64,000 bases of DNA from UBA3775 sp964584255 (GTDB taxonomy: Bacteria; Bacillota; Clostridia; Lachnospirales; Lachnospiraceae), in contig CAZOZM010000001.1 in the NCBI GenBank assembly GCA_964584255.1, forward strand, positions 1 to 64,000, in the 5' to 3' direction. The translations under genes were made by a program, and so were the position numbers. Positions 16,768 through 25,942 of the stretch are shown piece by piece (within the stretch, counting starts at the first letter, position 1; each line of letters opens with the position of its first letter). A model generated the notes under the pieces. The model saw nothing but the letters and a program-made list of their open reading frames with translations. It searched no databases and was not told where the DNA came from.

Positions 16768-17736
16768 ATGAGTGAAAAGGTTTATAAACCGGTAAATGAA
16801 AATGCACAGGAATGTGTGAAGAATGTAATGAAGTATCTGTCGGACATTTCGTTTAAGAAAATCATTACCGGACAGCATACACAGACAATGAAGCAGGAGG
16901 AACTTGAATATATTGAGACGGTTACGGGAAAACAGCCGGCTCTTTTGGGCTTCGAGTTGTTGTCATATTCACCTAATATTAATTATCTGGATACTGATGA
17001 TGAGTGTATGGAAGAGGTTCTTCAAAACTATGGAATTCTAAAAAAAGCATGGGAATGGGCTGAAAAGAAAGGCTTGATTACTTTTACATGGCATTGGTTT
17101 TCTCCGCTTGGCGGACACTCAAAATCATTTTTTACGGATAATACGGATTTTGATGCCGATAAAGCGGTTTTAGATGGTACACCTGAAAATGCTGCACTCA
17201 TTTCTGACATGGATATGATGGCCGGGTTACTTCGTCCTTTTTGTGACAGACAGATACCGATTTTATGGAGACCTTTTCATGAAGGCGACGGAAATTGGTT
17301 TTGGTGGGGTGTAAAAGGACCTGAAACGTTAAAAAAACTCTGGCGTATCATGTATGAAAGATATAATAATGTACATGGCTTAAACAATCTTATATGGGTA
17401 TGGAATTCACCGGTTCCTGAATGCTACCCGGGTGATGATGTGGTCGATATTATCTCGAGAGACATGTATCCGCCTGCACATGAACATACAAGTCAGTTTG
17501 AAATGTATGATGAACTCACAAAGATAACAAAAGAGCCTAAAATAACCCTTATTGGTGAGACAGGAACTCTGCCGTCAGCGAAAGCTGTCATTGAAGAAGG
17601 TGCAGGATGGGCAAGCTATATGACGTGGTCACATGCATTTTGTATCGGTGAAGAATTTAATACAAATGAGGCTTTAAAAGAAATGTATAACAGCCCTTAT
17701 GCTGTTACGAAGGAGAATCTGCCTGCACTGTATTAA
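16768..17736 (+). CDS. Glycoside hydrolase family 26 enzyme (beta-mannanase-like)
   Basis: Retaining beta-mannanase-type enzyme of 322 aa. The acid/base is the glutamate of RPFHEGDGNWFWWG (about E172) and the nucleophile that of LIGETGTLP (about E264); GQHTQTM near the start and WHWFSPLGG are also GH26 marks. No signal peptide or binding module, so cytoplasmic trimming of manno-oligosaccharides is likely. ATG 16768 follows AAAGGAGG and starts 13 bases after GH2, so the two form an operon. Its last 32 bases overlap the convergent AraC gene, leaving no space for a terminator. A few GH26 members are lichenases or xylanases. Confidence 0.9.
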   Translation: MSEKVYKPVNENAQECVKNVMKYLSDISFKKIITGQHTQTMKQEELEYIETVTGKQPALLGFELLSYSPNINYLDTDDECMEEVLQNYGILKKAWEWAEKKGLITFTWHWFSPLGGHSKSFFTDNTDFDADKAVLDGTPENAALISDMDMMAGLLRPFCDRQIPILWRPFHEGDGNWFWWGVKGPETLKKLWRIMYERYNNVHGLNNLIWVWNSPVPECYPGDDVVDIISRDMYPPAHEHTSQFEMYDELTKITKEPKITLIGETGTLPSAKAVIEEGAGWASYMTWSHAFCIGEEFNTNEALKEMYNSPYAVTKENLPALY

Positions 17737-18535
17737 ATTTTTTTGGACGTGAACCTGTTTTCTGCAGAAATATATTTGAAAAATAGTGCTCATCGGCAAA
17801 GTTTAATTTATACGCAATTTCCTTTACCGAGAGAGAGGTGTTTTTCAGCAGAAGCTTTGCAGTTTCGATTTTTCTGTTGAGAATGTACTCGTAGGGCGTG
17901 ATGTCAAAGTTTTTCTTGAAAATACGGTTTATCTGTGAGGGCGAAAGACAGATTTGGTGGGATACAGTTTCGATTGTCAGTCGTTCGTATATGTTGCGGT
18001 CGATATAGGACTTGATTATATTGGCAGTATCAGAAGCAATTCGTGTGTCCATGGACATTAAATGTTCAGATACTTTCATAATCAGCTTAAGAAAAACAAG
18101 TGAACATTGGGAATGAATCTCATCCAATGACAGTGTTTTGTCTTCACAGATTTTTAGAAATTCATTAAAAATCGGAAGTACATCAATCTGTTTAACGATA
18201 AGAATACCGGTAAGACCGTATACATGTATTAGTTCGTCACAGAGAGGGCCGCTGACATTCATCCAGATTTTGGTGAAGGGATTGTCAGGAAGCGAATAAT
18301 AATCGTGATTGCTGCCTTTAGGAAGAATGTAGAGGTCGCCTTTAACAGGATAGTTTGTACGGTTGTCAACTTTTACAACGCCTTCACCATCGATAACAAA
18401 TTCAAAACAATGGATGTATGAATTATGTCTGCGAATATGGTAGTTGGGGTCAGGATAAGTAATTCCACTCATTTCTATATAGAACGGACGATTCTGCTCA
18501 GTGATTTTTTCTCCGAATGATACAATATGCTCCAT
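17705..18535 (-). CDS. AraC-family transcriptional regulator
   Basis: Regulator of about 276 aa. The N-terminal cupin-like sensing domain (about 10-140; YPDPNYHIRRHNSYIHCFEFV, then LPKGSNHDYYS) and a C-terminal AraC double helix-turn-helix (about 180-270; CLSPSQINRIFKKNF, LSVKEIAYKLNFADEHYFSNIF) are clear. ATG 18535 is preferred to GTG 18550 because GTGAGG, which contains that GTG, is a suitable ribosome site for it. It diverges from GH92-GH43-GH31, the usual arrangement for a local activator, and converges on and overlaps GH26. The ligand is probably a mono- or oligosaccharide from the substrate; this is inference. Confidence 0.93.
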   Translation of the reverse strand: MEHIVSFGEKITEQNRPFYIEMSGITYPDPNYHIRRHNSYIHCFEFVIDGEGVVKVDNRTNYPVKGDLYILPKGSNHDYYSLPDNPFTKIWMNVSGPLCDELIHVYGLTGILIVKQIDVLPIFNEFLKICEDKTLSLDEIHSQCSLVFLKLIMKVSEHLMSMDTRIASDTANIIKSYIDRNIYERLTIETVSHQICLSPSQINRIFKKNFDITPYEYILNRKIETAKLLLKNTSLSVKEIAYKLNFADEHYFSNIFLQKTGSRPKKFNTVQADSPS

Positions 18536-18593
18536 GCAGGTATACCTCACTTTTTACGTATGATTATTGATTTATTTATATCATGCCTGCATG
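18533..18593. promoter_or_regulatory. AraC/GH92 divergent control region with dyads
   Basis: Between the two start codons lie the perfect palindrome AGGTATACCT (18538-18547) and CATGC-CT-GCATG (18582-18593). CATGCAGG (18533-18540) and CCTGCATG (18586-18593) are also inverted copies of each other, 45 bases apart. The left copy covers the AraC start codon. These are candidate AraC-protein sites. Confidence 0.45.
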
Positions 18594-18623
18594 AAATATT
18601 CAACTGTAGAAGAGGAATTGATT

Positions 18624-20699
18624 ATGATTGACTATATTGAATACGTAAATATAAAACAGGGAACGGATTCAAAAATGACTTTCTCGGTCGGAAATACACT
18701 TCCCTATGTGGCAGCACCGTTTGGTATGAATGGGTTTTGTATACAGACGGGAGGCAGTGATGAGAGATGGTTTTACAATCCGAATGTCAGATCGTGTGAG
18801 GGAATACGTCTCACACATCAGCCAAGTCCTTGGGTAGGGGATTATGGCCGCATGATTTTCATGCCGCAGAGTGGTGACTACTGTTTTAATGAAGAAATCC
18901 GTTCCGAATATGATGAAATAGATATGAAGCCTTCTTTCATGAAAATATATCTTAGAAAATATCAGGCTCAAGTAGCTATTGCACCGACAGACAGATGCAG
19001 TATCATAAATGTGAAATGGGATACTGACGGAACTCACCGTTTTACCCTGCTTCCGATTAACCGTACCATGGAATTTGTTGTTGATGCTGAAAAATCAGCA
19101 GTGTCCGGATTTGTAAATGACTATGGAGACGGTACACGTAAAGATTTTAAAATGTATTTCCATATGAAATTTGACAGTACGATTGATATGAATAAAACAG
19201 TTTTGCTGCCGAATGGAAATGAAGTTTTGAATGGAAAAATCCATTCCGGTACAGGAATGGGTTTAAGCCTTGCATTTAATATTTCTAAAGGAGAAGAGTT
19301 GAATGTCAGGCTGGCAACTTCATTTGTTTCCGTTGAATTTGCAGAGATGAGTCTGGAAAATGAAGTTGGAGACAAAGAGTATGGTGATATAAGTAAAGAA
19401 ACGACTGAGAAATGGAATTCGCTGCTGTCAAAAATCCAAATCGGGGATACGCCGGAGAAAAAAAGAATATTCTATTCGTGCTTATATCGTTGTTTTCTGT
19501 TTCCAAGAATCTTTTATGAGTATGACGGGAATATGAATCCGGTTCATTACAGTACAAAAAGCGGTGAAATAAAAAACGGCTTTATGTATACGGATAATGG
19601 ATTTTGGGATACATACCGTACACTTTATCCATTGTTCATATTGCTTATTCCGGAACGGGTTAAGGAAATGATGTCCGGATATCTGAATTTTTACAAAGAG
19701 GAAGGCTGGCTGCCTAAATGGGTCTCACCCGGAGAGCGCGGCATAATGCCCGGAACGCTTATTGATGCGGTTCTTTCAGATGCGGCAGTAAAAGGCATAT
19801 TGACAAACGGGCAAATGGAAATTGCACTTGAAGGAATGATAAGGAATTCGTCAGTCCAAAGTGATACCAAAAACAATGGGCGTATAGGCGTAAAGGAATA
19901 TAATCTCCTGGGATATGTGCCGTGCGATATGTACGGAGAGAGTGTTAATAATTCTCTCGATGCATACTTTTGCGATTACTGTATTGCAATTCTTGCGGAA
20001 AAGCTTGGAAAGAAAGAAATAAGCAGAGAATATTTTGCACGGTCACAAAACTATCATTTGCTCTTTGATGAGAAGGCTGGATTTATCCGAGGCAGGAGAG
20101 CGGATGGAAGTCGGGATGACCACTTCTCACCAATTGAATGGGGTGGTGAATACTGTGAAGGAGGAGCATGGCAGAATGCCTTTGCCGTGTATCATGATAT
20201 AGATGGGATGGCAATGCTGTACGGTGGCAGAGAGGGCTTGTGCGGAAAACTGGATGAACTTTTCTCCATGCCTCCGGTGTTTGAAGTGGGAACATATAAA
20301 TGCGAAATACATGAAATGACTGAAATGGCAAATGCTGACTTTGGTCAGTGTGCAATCTCTAATCAGCCGAGTTTTCATATTCCTTACCTTTATTCGGCAT
20401 TGGGCTGTCAGGAAAAAACAAAATATTGGATAAAAAGGATTACTGCAGAGGGCTTTACCGAAGAAAAATTCCCGGGTGATGAGGATAACGGTTCTATGAG
20501 CGCATGGTATGTTTTCAGTGTTATGGGACTTTATCCGATATGTCCTTCAAACGGTGAATATGTTAAGGGTGTCTGTTGTGCAGATAAGGTTTTGGTTGAA
20601 TTGGGAAACGGTAAACGTCTGGTTTTGGAAAATGGTGAAACGGACGAGAATATAATTACGCATGATAAACTTATGAATGGGGGTGTTGTTTACATATGA
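18624..20699 (+). CDS. Glycoside hydrolase family 92 alpha-mannosidase
   Basis: Inverting, calcium-dependent exo-alpha-mannosidase of about 691 aa. It has the GH92 pattern: N-terminal beta domain with NTLPYVAAPFGM, GFWDTYRTLYPLF (D about 329), the putative acid in EYCEGGAW (about E512) and the putative base region GDEDNGSMSAWYVFS (about residues 619-626) followed by MGLYPICPSNGEY. Known GH92 enzymes act on N-glycans or yeast mannan and are usually exported; this one has no signal peptide. ATG 18624 follows GAGGAA. It overlaps the next gene by ATGA, so the two are coupled. Linkage preference (alpha-1,2, 1,3 or 1,6) is unknown. Confidence 0.9.
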   Translation: MIDYIEYVNIKQGTDSKMTFSVGNTLPYVAAPFGMNGFCIQTGGSDERWFYNPNVRSCEGIRLTHQPSPWVGDYGRMIFMPQSGDYCFNEEIRSEYDEIDMKPSFMKIYLRKYQAQVAIAPTDRCSIINVKWDTDGTHRFTLLPINRTMEFVVDAEKSAVSGFVNDYGDGTRKDFKMYFHMKFDSTIDMNKTVLLPNGNEVLNGKIHSGTGMGLSLAFNISKGEELNVRLATSFVSVEFAEMSLENEVGDKEYGDISKETTEKWNSLLSKIQIGDTPEKKRIFYSCLYRCFLFPRIFYEYDGNMNPVHYSTKSGEIKNGFMYTDNGFWDTYRTLYPLFILLIPERVKEMMSGYLNFYKEEGWLPKWVSPGERGIMPGTLIDAVLSDAAVKGILTNGQMEIALEGMIRNSSVQSDTKNNGRIGVKEYNLLGYVPCDMYGESVNNSLDAYFCDYCIAILAEKLGKKEISREYFARSQNYHLLFDEKAGFIRGRRADGSRDDHFSPIEWGGEYCEGGAWQNAFAVYHDIDGMAMLYGGREGLCGKLDELFSMPPVFEVGTYKCEIHEMTEMANADFGQCAISNQPSFHIPYLYSALGCQEKTKYWIKRITAEGFTEEKFPGDEDNGSMSAWYVFSVMGLYPICPSNGEYVKGVCCADKVLVELGNGKRLVLENGETDENIITHDKLMNGGVVYI

Positions 20700-21562
20700 A
20701 TCCTATTGTTAGCGGCTGGTATGCCGATCCAGAGGCACGATTTTATAATGGAAAGTACTATATCTATGTAACGAAGTCATTTTCCGAGTATGGAAAGCAG
20801 CTTAATATTGATGCATTTTCATCGAGTGACCTGGTTCATTGGGAGAAACATGAGGATATTATTGACATGTCAGGGTATCCGCATGTTTACAGGGCTGTCT
20901 GGGCTCCGACTATTGTAGAGAAAAATGACAGATATTATCTTATTTTTGCCTCTAATGACATACAGTCAAATGAAGAAAAGGGTGGCCTGGAAATCGCCGT
21001 GTCAGATTCGCCGGCAGGACCTTTCAGAAGTTTTACGGAAGGGTCGTTGGTTGACAGGTTCATTAATTATGCACAGCCCATTGATGCACACTTGTTTAAG
21101 GATGATGATGACAAAATCTATCTTTATTATGGAGGTTGGCAGCACTGCAATGTTGCAGTGATGAACGAGGAAATGAACGGTTTTATACCATTTGAAAACG
21201 GTGAGTTGTTTAAGCCGGTTACACCACAGAATTACGTAGAGGGACCATGTATGCTTAAGCGGAACGGAAAGTATCATTTTATGTGGTCGGAAGGTGATTG
21301 GGTAAACGGTACATATCACGTATGTTCAAGCTGCAGCACCAATCCATTGGAAATTAATCCAAAAGGCAGTGTGGTTCTTGAATCCTCAGATTTAGCCGAC
21401 GGACCTGGTCACAACGGTTATATTAATATTGCAGGTACGGATAAGTGGATGATTGTTTATCACAGGAGGATAATCGGAGATACGGAAGCCGGGCATCGTG
21501 TGCTCTGTATGGATGAATTGAATTTTCAGGAAGATGAAATCTTACCTGTAAGCATGACATAA
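20696..21562 (+). CDS. Glycoside hydrolase family 43 enzyme (short, single domain)
   Basis: Five-bladed beta-propeller glycosidase of 288 aa. The expected acidic triad is visible: base in WYADPEARFY (about D11), the pKa-setting aspartate in PIDAHLFKDDD (about D130) and acid in YVEGPCMLKRNGKYHFMW (about E182). Most GH43 enzymes are beta-xylosidases or alpha-arabinofuranosidases, some are galactosidases; specificity cannot be assigned. No signal peptide. The start overlaps the GH92 stop (ATGA), so expression is coupled to it, and GH31 follows 59 bases later. Confidence 0.85.
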   Translation: MNPIVSGWYADPEARFYNGKYYIYVTKSFSEYGKQLNIDAFSSSDLVHWEKHEDIIDMSGYPHVYRAVWAPTIVEKNDRYYLIFASNDIQSNEEKGGLEIAVSDSPAGPFRSFTEGSLVDRFINYAQPIDAHLFKDDDDKIYLYYGGWQHCNVAVMNEEMNGFIPFENGELFKPVTPQNYVEGPCMLKRNGKYHFMWSEGDWVNGTYHVCSSCSTNPLEINPKGSVVLESSDLADGPGHNGYINIAGTDKWMIVYHRRIIGDTEAGHRVLCMDELNFQEDEILPVSMT

Positions 21563-21621
21563 AAGGTGGAAGTGAGCTGAAAGGAAGCTTGAATTCTGTC
21601 AATATGGGATCGGGGGAAATT

Positions 21622-24513
21622 ATGAAATTAGACGAATTAAATATTAGAAGCATTGAAGTGCTTGGAAATCATGCCGTAGTAAAAACCGATATGGCATGTG
21701 TCATAAATATAACGGCAATATCAGAAAAGACCATAAAGTTTTGGTTTGACTTTGACGGTAATAATGAATGTAACAAATCGTATGCCATTACTGAAATTCC
21801 TGATACAGGAGCAGTAATTTCAGTGACAGAGAACGAGGATTGTTATCTTCTTTCAACCGGAAAGTCAGGTGTTCGCGTTTATAAAGAAGGAATAAAACCC
21901 GTTTTTGTTGATGATAAGGAAGAAATAGTCTGTGAGTGCAGGGAAATTGGCAGGAATGACGACGGTTCGGTATATATGTCGCATGCTTTGTCGGATGATG
22001 AGCATATTTACGGATTGGGTGAAGATAATGACGTCCCGGGCGGAAATCTTGACAGACGCGGAAGTACAAGAGAAATGATCACAGGGCAGAAGATAAATAT
22101 CGGCAGGGTTACGGCAGATATTCCGATTACTTTTTATATGAGTACCGGAAGAAATAAGCCTTATGGAATTTTTACCGACAATTCGTATTTTATGTTTTAT
22201 GATATAGGAAAAAAGAAGCCGGATGAATGCTGTCAGCGTGCCGTTGGCGGAGATTTGGTATTTTACTTTTTCTCAGGTGATGACTTTGGAAGCATTCTGA
22301 ATGAGTATACAAATCTTACGGGCAAACCGCCGATGCCGCCAATTTGGACTCTCGGTTACATTCAATGCCGCTGCTCATATTGGAACTGGACACAGGTTGA
22401 TGAAATAATCGAGACACTTAGGGAAAAAAGAATACCTCTTGATTGTATTGTTTTTGACTATGATTGGGCTGAGTTTTTCAACAATTATAAATGGAATGGA
22501 AGATGGGAAGGAAAATCACCGGATAAAATAGCTGAATATAAAAAGCAGGGACTGCATTTCATGGTATCAAATTCCGGACCTATGTTAATGAAAGACAGCG
22601 ATACTTTTCAAAGTGCCGTTGACGAGGGCATTCTGGTTCGTGACACGGAAGGAAAAACAATTACCTGCGGTCATTACGGAGGAGAGCTTATAGATTTCTC
22701 AAATCCTAAGACGATAGACTGGTTAAGACCGCAGCTAGAAAGGATACTTGATGATGGTGTTGAAAGCTGGTGGCTTGACCTTACGGAACCGGAGGGAGAC
22801 CCTGAAAACTCTGTATATTATGATGGTGAGCGTAACAAAGTACATAACATATTCTCACTTTTAAATACTAAAACATATTGTGAGGTGACGAAAAAACACT
22901 GTCCAGATATAAGACCGTTTATTCTTACCAGAACGGGTACGGCAGGAATTCAGAAATATTGTACTTCAATATGGTCAGGAGATGTTTATTCTGATTACAG
23001 GACATTTTCAGCACATATTCCGGAAGCTTTAAATACCGGTATGTCAGGAATTCCGCTCTGGACATGTGATGCCGGCGGATTTATATCTTCATCAAGTAAT
23101 GCGAATGATAACAGAAACATTTACAAAAATGATGTGGCACGACATGCAAATCTTTATGAGCGTTGGGTTCAGTTTGCCTGTTTTTCACCGGTAATGAGAG
23201 TTCATCATGCCGGAGAATCCGCACCTTATGCATTTGGAGAGCTTATTGGTGACGGAGTGGCACATTATGTCAGGTTAAGATACCGGCTTCTTCCATACAT
23301 TTATTCGTATGCATATAGAACGCACAAAACCGGAGAATCAATTATGCGTCCGCTGGTATATGAATATCTGCATGACAAAAATGTTTATGATATCAAAGAT
23401 GAATTCCTGTTCGGAAAAGAAATTCTTGTTGCACCTGTTCATGAAGAAGAAAGCTGTGAACGTGAGGTTTATCTGCCTGAAGGTAAATGGTATGATTTTG
23501 ATTACGGATATGAGTATGAAGGAGGAAAAAGCTACAGTATTTATGCACCTCAAAACAGAATTCCGGTATTAGTTAAGGGTGGAGCGATAATTCCATTCTC
23601 AGAGCAGATTTATAATACATCAGAGCTCGATAACAAAAAACTGTGTGCCGAAATTTATCCTCAGGGAAAAAGCTGTTTTACCATTTACTCAGATGACGGC
23701 TTAAGCAACGCTTATGAAAGAGGAGAGTTTACGCTTACGGAAATAACATGTGAAGATTCTTTTGAAACGGGTACGGTTATTGAAACAAAAGCATCAGACA
23801 ACAGATTTGCGGCTGAAAGTGTTTTTCTTAAAATTCATGTCAATGCTGTTCCGGTGTCAGTTCATGTAAATGGCGATACAATCAGTTCGTACGGTCATCT
23901 GATGGAAATTCGCAAGGCAGACGGATGGTTTTATGATGACTTTAACAGAACACTGTATATAGCTGCGGCATCTTCTGAAAGTAACAGAATAGCGATTAAA
24001 TATGCGGAAAAAAGCGTAATAAAAAAACCACAGCGTTATGAAGATACTTCTTCTGAGTGCGGACAGAGTCCATACATCCTTCCTGCGGCAAGTATTCCAT
24101 GTAAAATTGCATTTGAAAACTTTGACCGTGGTGGAGAGGGAATTGCATATCATAAAAATCAGCCGGAAAATCCTGATGAAATATATCGAAATGAGGCTGT
24201 CTGTATCAGAGACTGTGATGATATCGGATGTGGATTTTGCGTAAAGAATACCGGAGCCGGTGAGTGGCTTGAATATACTGTTAACGTAATAAAAGAGGGA
24301 ATGTATGTATTTGAGCTTAGAGTTCGTGGAAACGGAACGGTTGATGTTATGGCAAATCAGCGTAAGGTTGTTGATGGTATAAAGATATCGTGTGACAGTT
24401 GGGAAAACGTACTCTCAGATAAGGTTCATCTTGTAGTCGGTGAGCAGACGATACGCATTCAGGTCATGGACGGTTGCTTGGACGGTAATTATTTTGAGAT
24501 AAAGAAAGCGTGA
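21622..24513 (+). CDS. Glycoside hydrolase family 31 enzyme with C-terminal CBM6-like domain
   Basis: Retaining alpha-glycosidase of about 963 aa. The GH31 barrel has GYIQCRCSYWNW, CIVFDYDWAEFF, the nucleophile in WWLDLTEPEG (about D386) and the acid/base in IWSGDVYSDYRTF (about D454). The beta-sandwich after the barrel contains FGKEILVAPVHE. The last roughly 130 residues, with NTGAGEWLEYTVNV and DGNYFEI, look like a CBM6/CBM35-type module. Alpha-glucosidase, alpha-xylosidase and alpha-galactosidase activities all occur in such proteins. No signal peptide, which is odd for a protein with a binding module. ATG 21622 follows GGGGG. Last gene of the GH92-GH43-GH31 unit. Confidence 0.88.
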   Translation: MKLDELNIRSIEVLGNHAVVKTDMACVINITAISEKTIKFWFDFDGNNECNKSYAITEIPDTGAVISVTENEDCYLLSTGKSGVRVYKEGIKPVFVDDKEEIVCECREIGRNDDGSVYMSHALSDDEHIYGLGEDNDVPGGNLDRRGSTREMITGQKINIGRVTADIPITFYMSTGRNKPYGIFTDNSYFMFYDIGKKKPDECCQRAVGGDLVFYFFSGDDFGSILNEYTNLTGKPPMPPIWTLGYIQCRCSYWNWTQVDEIIETLREKRIPLDCIVFDYDWAEFFNNYKWNGRWEGKSPDKIAEYKKQGLHFMVSNSGPMLMKDSDTFQSAVDEGILVRDTEGKTITCGHYGGELIDFSNPKTIDWLRPQLERILDDGVESWWLDLTEPEGDPENSVYYDGERNKVHNIFSLLNTKTYCEVTKKHCPDIRPFILTRTGTAGIQKYCTSIWSGDVYSDYRTFSAHIPEALNTGMSGIPLWTCDAGGFISSSSNANDNRNIYKNDVARHANLYERWVQFACFSPVMRVHHAGESAPYAFGELIGDGVAHYVRLRYRLLPYIYSYAYRTHKTGESIMRPLVYEYLHDKNVYDIKDEFLFGKEILVAPVHEEESCEREVYLPEGKWYDFDYGYEYEGGKSYSIYAPQNRIPVLVKGGAIIPFSEQIYNTSELDNKKLCAEIYPQGKSCFTIYSDDGLSNAYERGEFTLTEITCEDSFETGTVIETKASDNRFAAESVFLKIHVNAVPVSVHVNGDTISSYGHLMEIRKADGWFYDDFNRTLYIAAASSESNRIAIKYAEKSVIKKPQRYEDTSSECGQSPYILPAASIPCKIAFENFDRGGEGIAYHKNQPENPDEIYRNEAVCIRDCDDIGCGFCVKNTGAGEWLEYTVNVIKEGMYVFELRVRGNGTVDVMANQRKVVDGIKISCDSWENVLSDKVHLVVGEQTIRIQVMDGCLDGNYFEIKKA

Positions 24514-24567
24514 TAAAAAAAGGAATTATCCGGACTCCATTTTGAGGAGTTAAAGGTAATTCCTTTT
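24514..24567. terminator. Bidirectional terminator between GH31 and the minus-strand GH43
   Basis: AAAAAGGAATTA-CC-ACTCC pairs with GGAGT-GG-TAATTCCTTTTT; the A-run and T-run on the two sides let it end transcription from both convergent units. Confidence 0.8.
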
Positions 24568-24575
24568 TATTTTAT

Positions 24576-25919
24576 TTATTTTATAAAGATAAATTCCGAA
24601 AGATCAAAAAGGTGACGGCCGTCGGTCATGGATTTAAACCATCCGCCGAAGTCTCTTTTGATTTTAAAGAAAATGGCATGTCTTCCCGAAACGGAATCAA
24701 CAACGGATGAGTATACACCGCTGTCGGTTCCTACATTGCAAGTGCCGATAACAGGTCCGTCTTCAGAATCAATATGTATTTCTATGATTGATTTCATACC
24801 AAGACCTTTAACTCTGACGGAAAATTCCATTGTTTTGCTTGAAAAATCATCGCTAAAGTCATAGTATTTATATCCTATTACACAATCGTCCGTTATGTTT
24901 GTAACAACTCTTTCAAAAACATTATGTTCGGTTATCAGGCAGCCTCCTTTTAAAACACAGGCAATGTCAGCCGGAGTGGAAGAGTAAGGATTGAGAGATT
25001 CCTCAAATCCGAGACTTGTCATTTCTACTGCAGGTATCGTGCCATCCTCTAAAATCTCTATTTTTTCAACACATCCCCTGCGGCTCATAATGGTTCCGTT
25101 TGTCATACGATGATAAAAAATATACCACTGACCGTTTATATTGCATATTGAGCCGTGGTTATTTCCGCCGGGGAAATCTACTCCGTTATCAATGATTGTG
25201 CCACGATATTCAAAAGGTCCTCTTGGAGAGTCGGAGGTTGCATAACACAAACGGCTTCCGCCTCCCTCACCGGGAAGAACAGGAGCACATGGAGAATAGA
25301 TCATGTAGTAGGTATTTCCTACTTTTCGAGGTGAACATGCTTCAAAGAAATTAAAGGGTTGTTCTTTTGGAATTATGTCTTCCATATATGTTTCATTAAT
25401 TACTTCGTACATATTCTCGGGATTGAGCTCACACATGTGACTGTTTTCATATCCGCAATATACATATACACGGCCGTCGTCATCAACCAATACACCCGGA
25501 TCGATGAAGGTACCGTTGTCACGATGATTTTCTATGTTATATTTATATTTTGATATAAGTTTAAAGGGTCCTTCGGGACGTTCGCTGACTGCTACACAGC
25601 CTTTTGCTGCCATAATGTAGACATAAAGATAGTATTTACCGTCCTTCTCAACTACGTCCGGTGCATAGCAGTCATTTGAATCATCGGTCCAATCCGTATC
25701 TGATGGATGATCTCTGTCAGCTTTTGTATGAAATGCGTCGCCGTGGCATACCCAGTTATTCAGGTCGGAGAGCGGAGCTGACCAGACTTTGAGTTTGTAG
25801 TCACAGAATTTATCGGATGAAGCTTGGTCATGAGAACCGTAAACATAAATACGATCACCAAAAACCCTTGGTTCACCGTCAGGTATATATTCGTTGTTTG
25901 GTAAATAAGGATTTGACAT
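24576..25919 (-). CDS. Glycoside hydrolase family 43 enzyme with C-terminal beta-sandwich
   Basis: Glycosidase of 447 aa. The beta-propeller (about 1-310) has a catalytic base in YIPDGEPRVFGDRIYVYGSH (D14), an aspartate in FIDPGVLVDDDGRVYVYCG (about D140) and the acid in FNFFEACSPRKVG (about E193); the end FPGGNNHGSI is also typical. The last 120 or so residues form a separate beta-rich domain, probably carbohydrate-binding. It resembles xylosidase/arabinosidase subfamilies, without firm specificity. No signal peptide. The start follows AGGAGG. It is transcribed alone from a promoter with several inverted repeats and closes the carbohydrate block. Confidence 0.87.
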   Translation of the reverse strand: MSNPYLPNNEYIPDGEPRVFGDRIYVYGSHDQASSDKFCDYKLKVWSAPLSDLNNWVCHGDAFHTKADRDHPSDTDWTDDSNDCYAPDVVEKDGKYYLYVYIMAAKGCVAVSERPEGPFKLISKYKYNIENHRDNGTFIDPGVLVDDDGRVYVYCGYENSHMCELNPENMYEVINETYMEDIIPKEQPFNFFEACSPRKVGNTYYMIYSPCAPVLPGEGGGSRLCYATSDSPRGPFEYRGTIIDNGVDFPGGNNHGSICNINGQWYIFYHRMTNGTIMSRRGCVEKIEILEDGTIPAVEMTSLGFEESLNPYSSTPADIACVLKGGCLITEHNVFERVVTNITDDCVIGYKYYDFSDDFSSKTMEFSVRVKGLGMKSIIEIHIDSEDGPVIGTCNVGTDSGVYSSVVDSVSGRHAIFFKIKRDFGGWFKSMTDGRHLFDLSEFIFIK

Positions 25920-25942
25920 CGTTAACCTCCTAAATTTATTTA

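Noticed and set aside
17705..17736. Frameshift or sequencing error causing the GH26/AraC overlap
   Set aside because: Both proteins reach family-normal lengths with intact catalytic or DNA-binding regions; the overlap affects only their variable tails.
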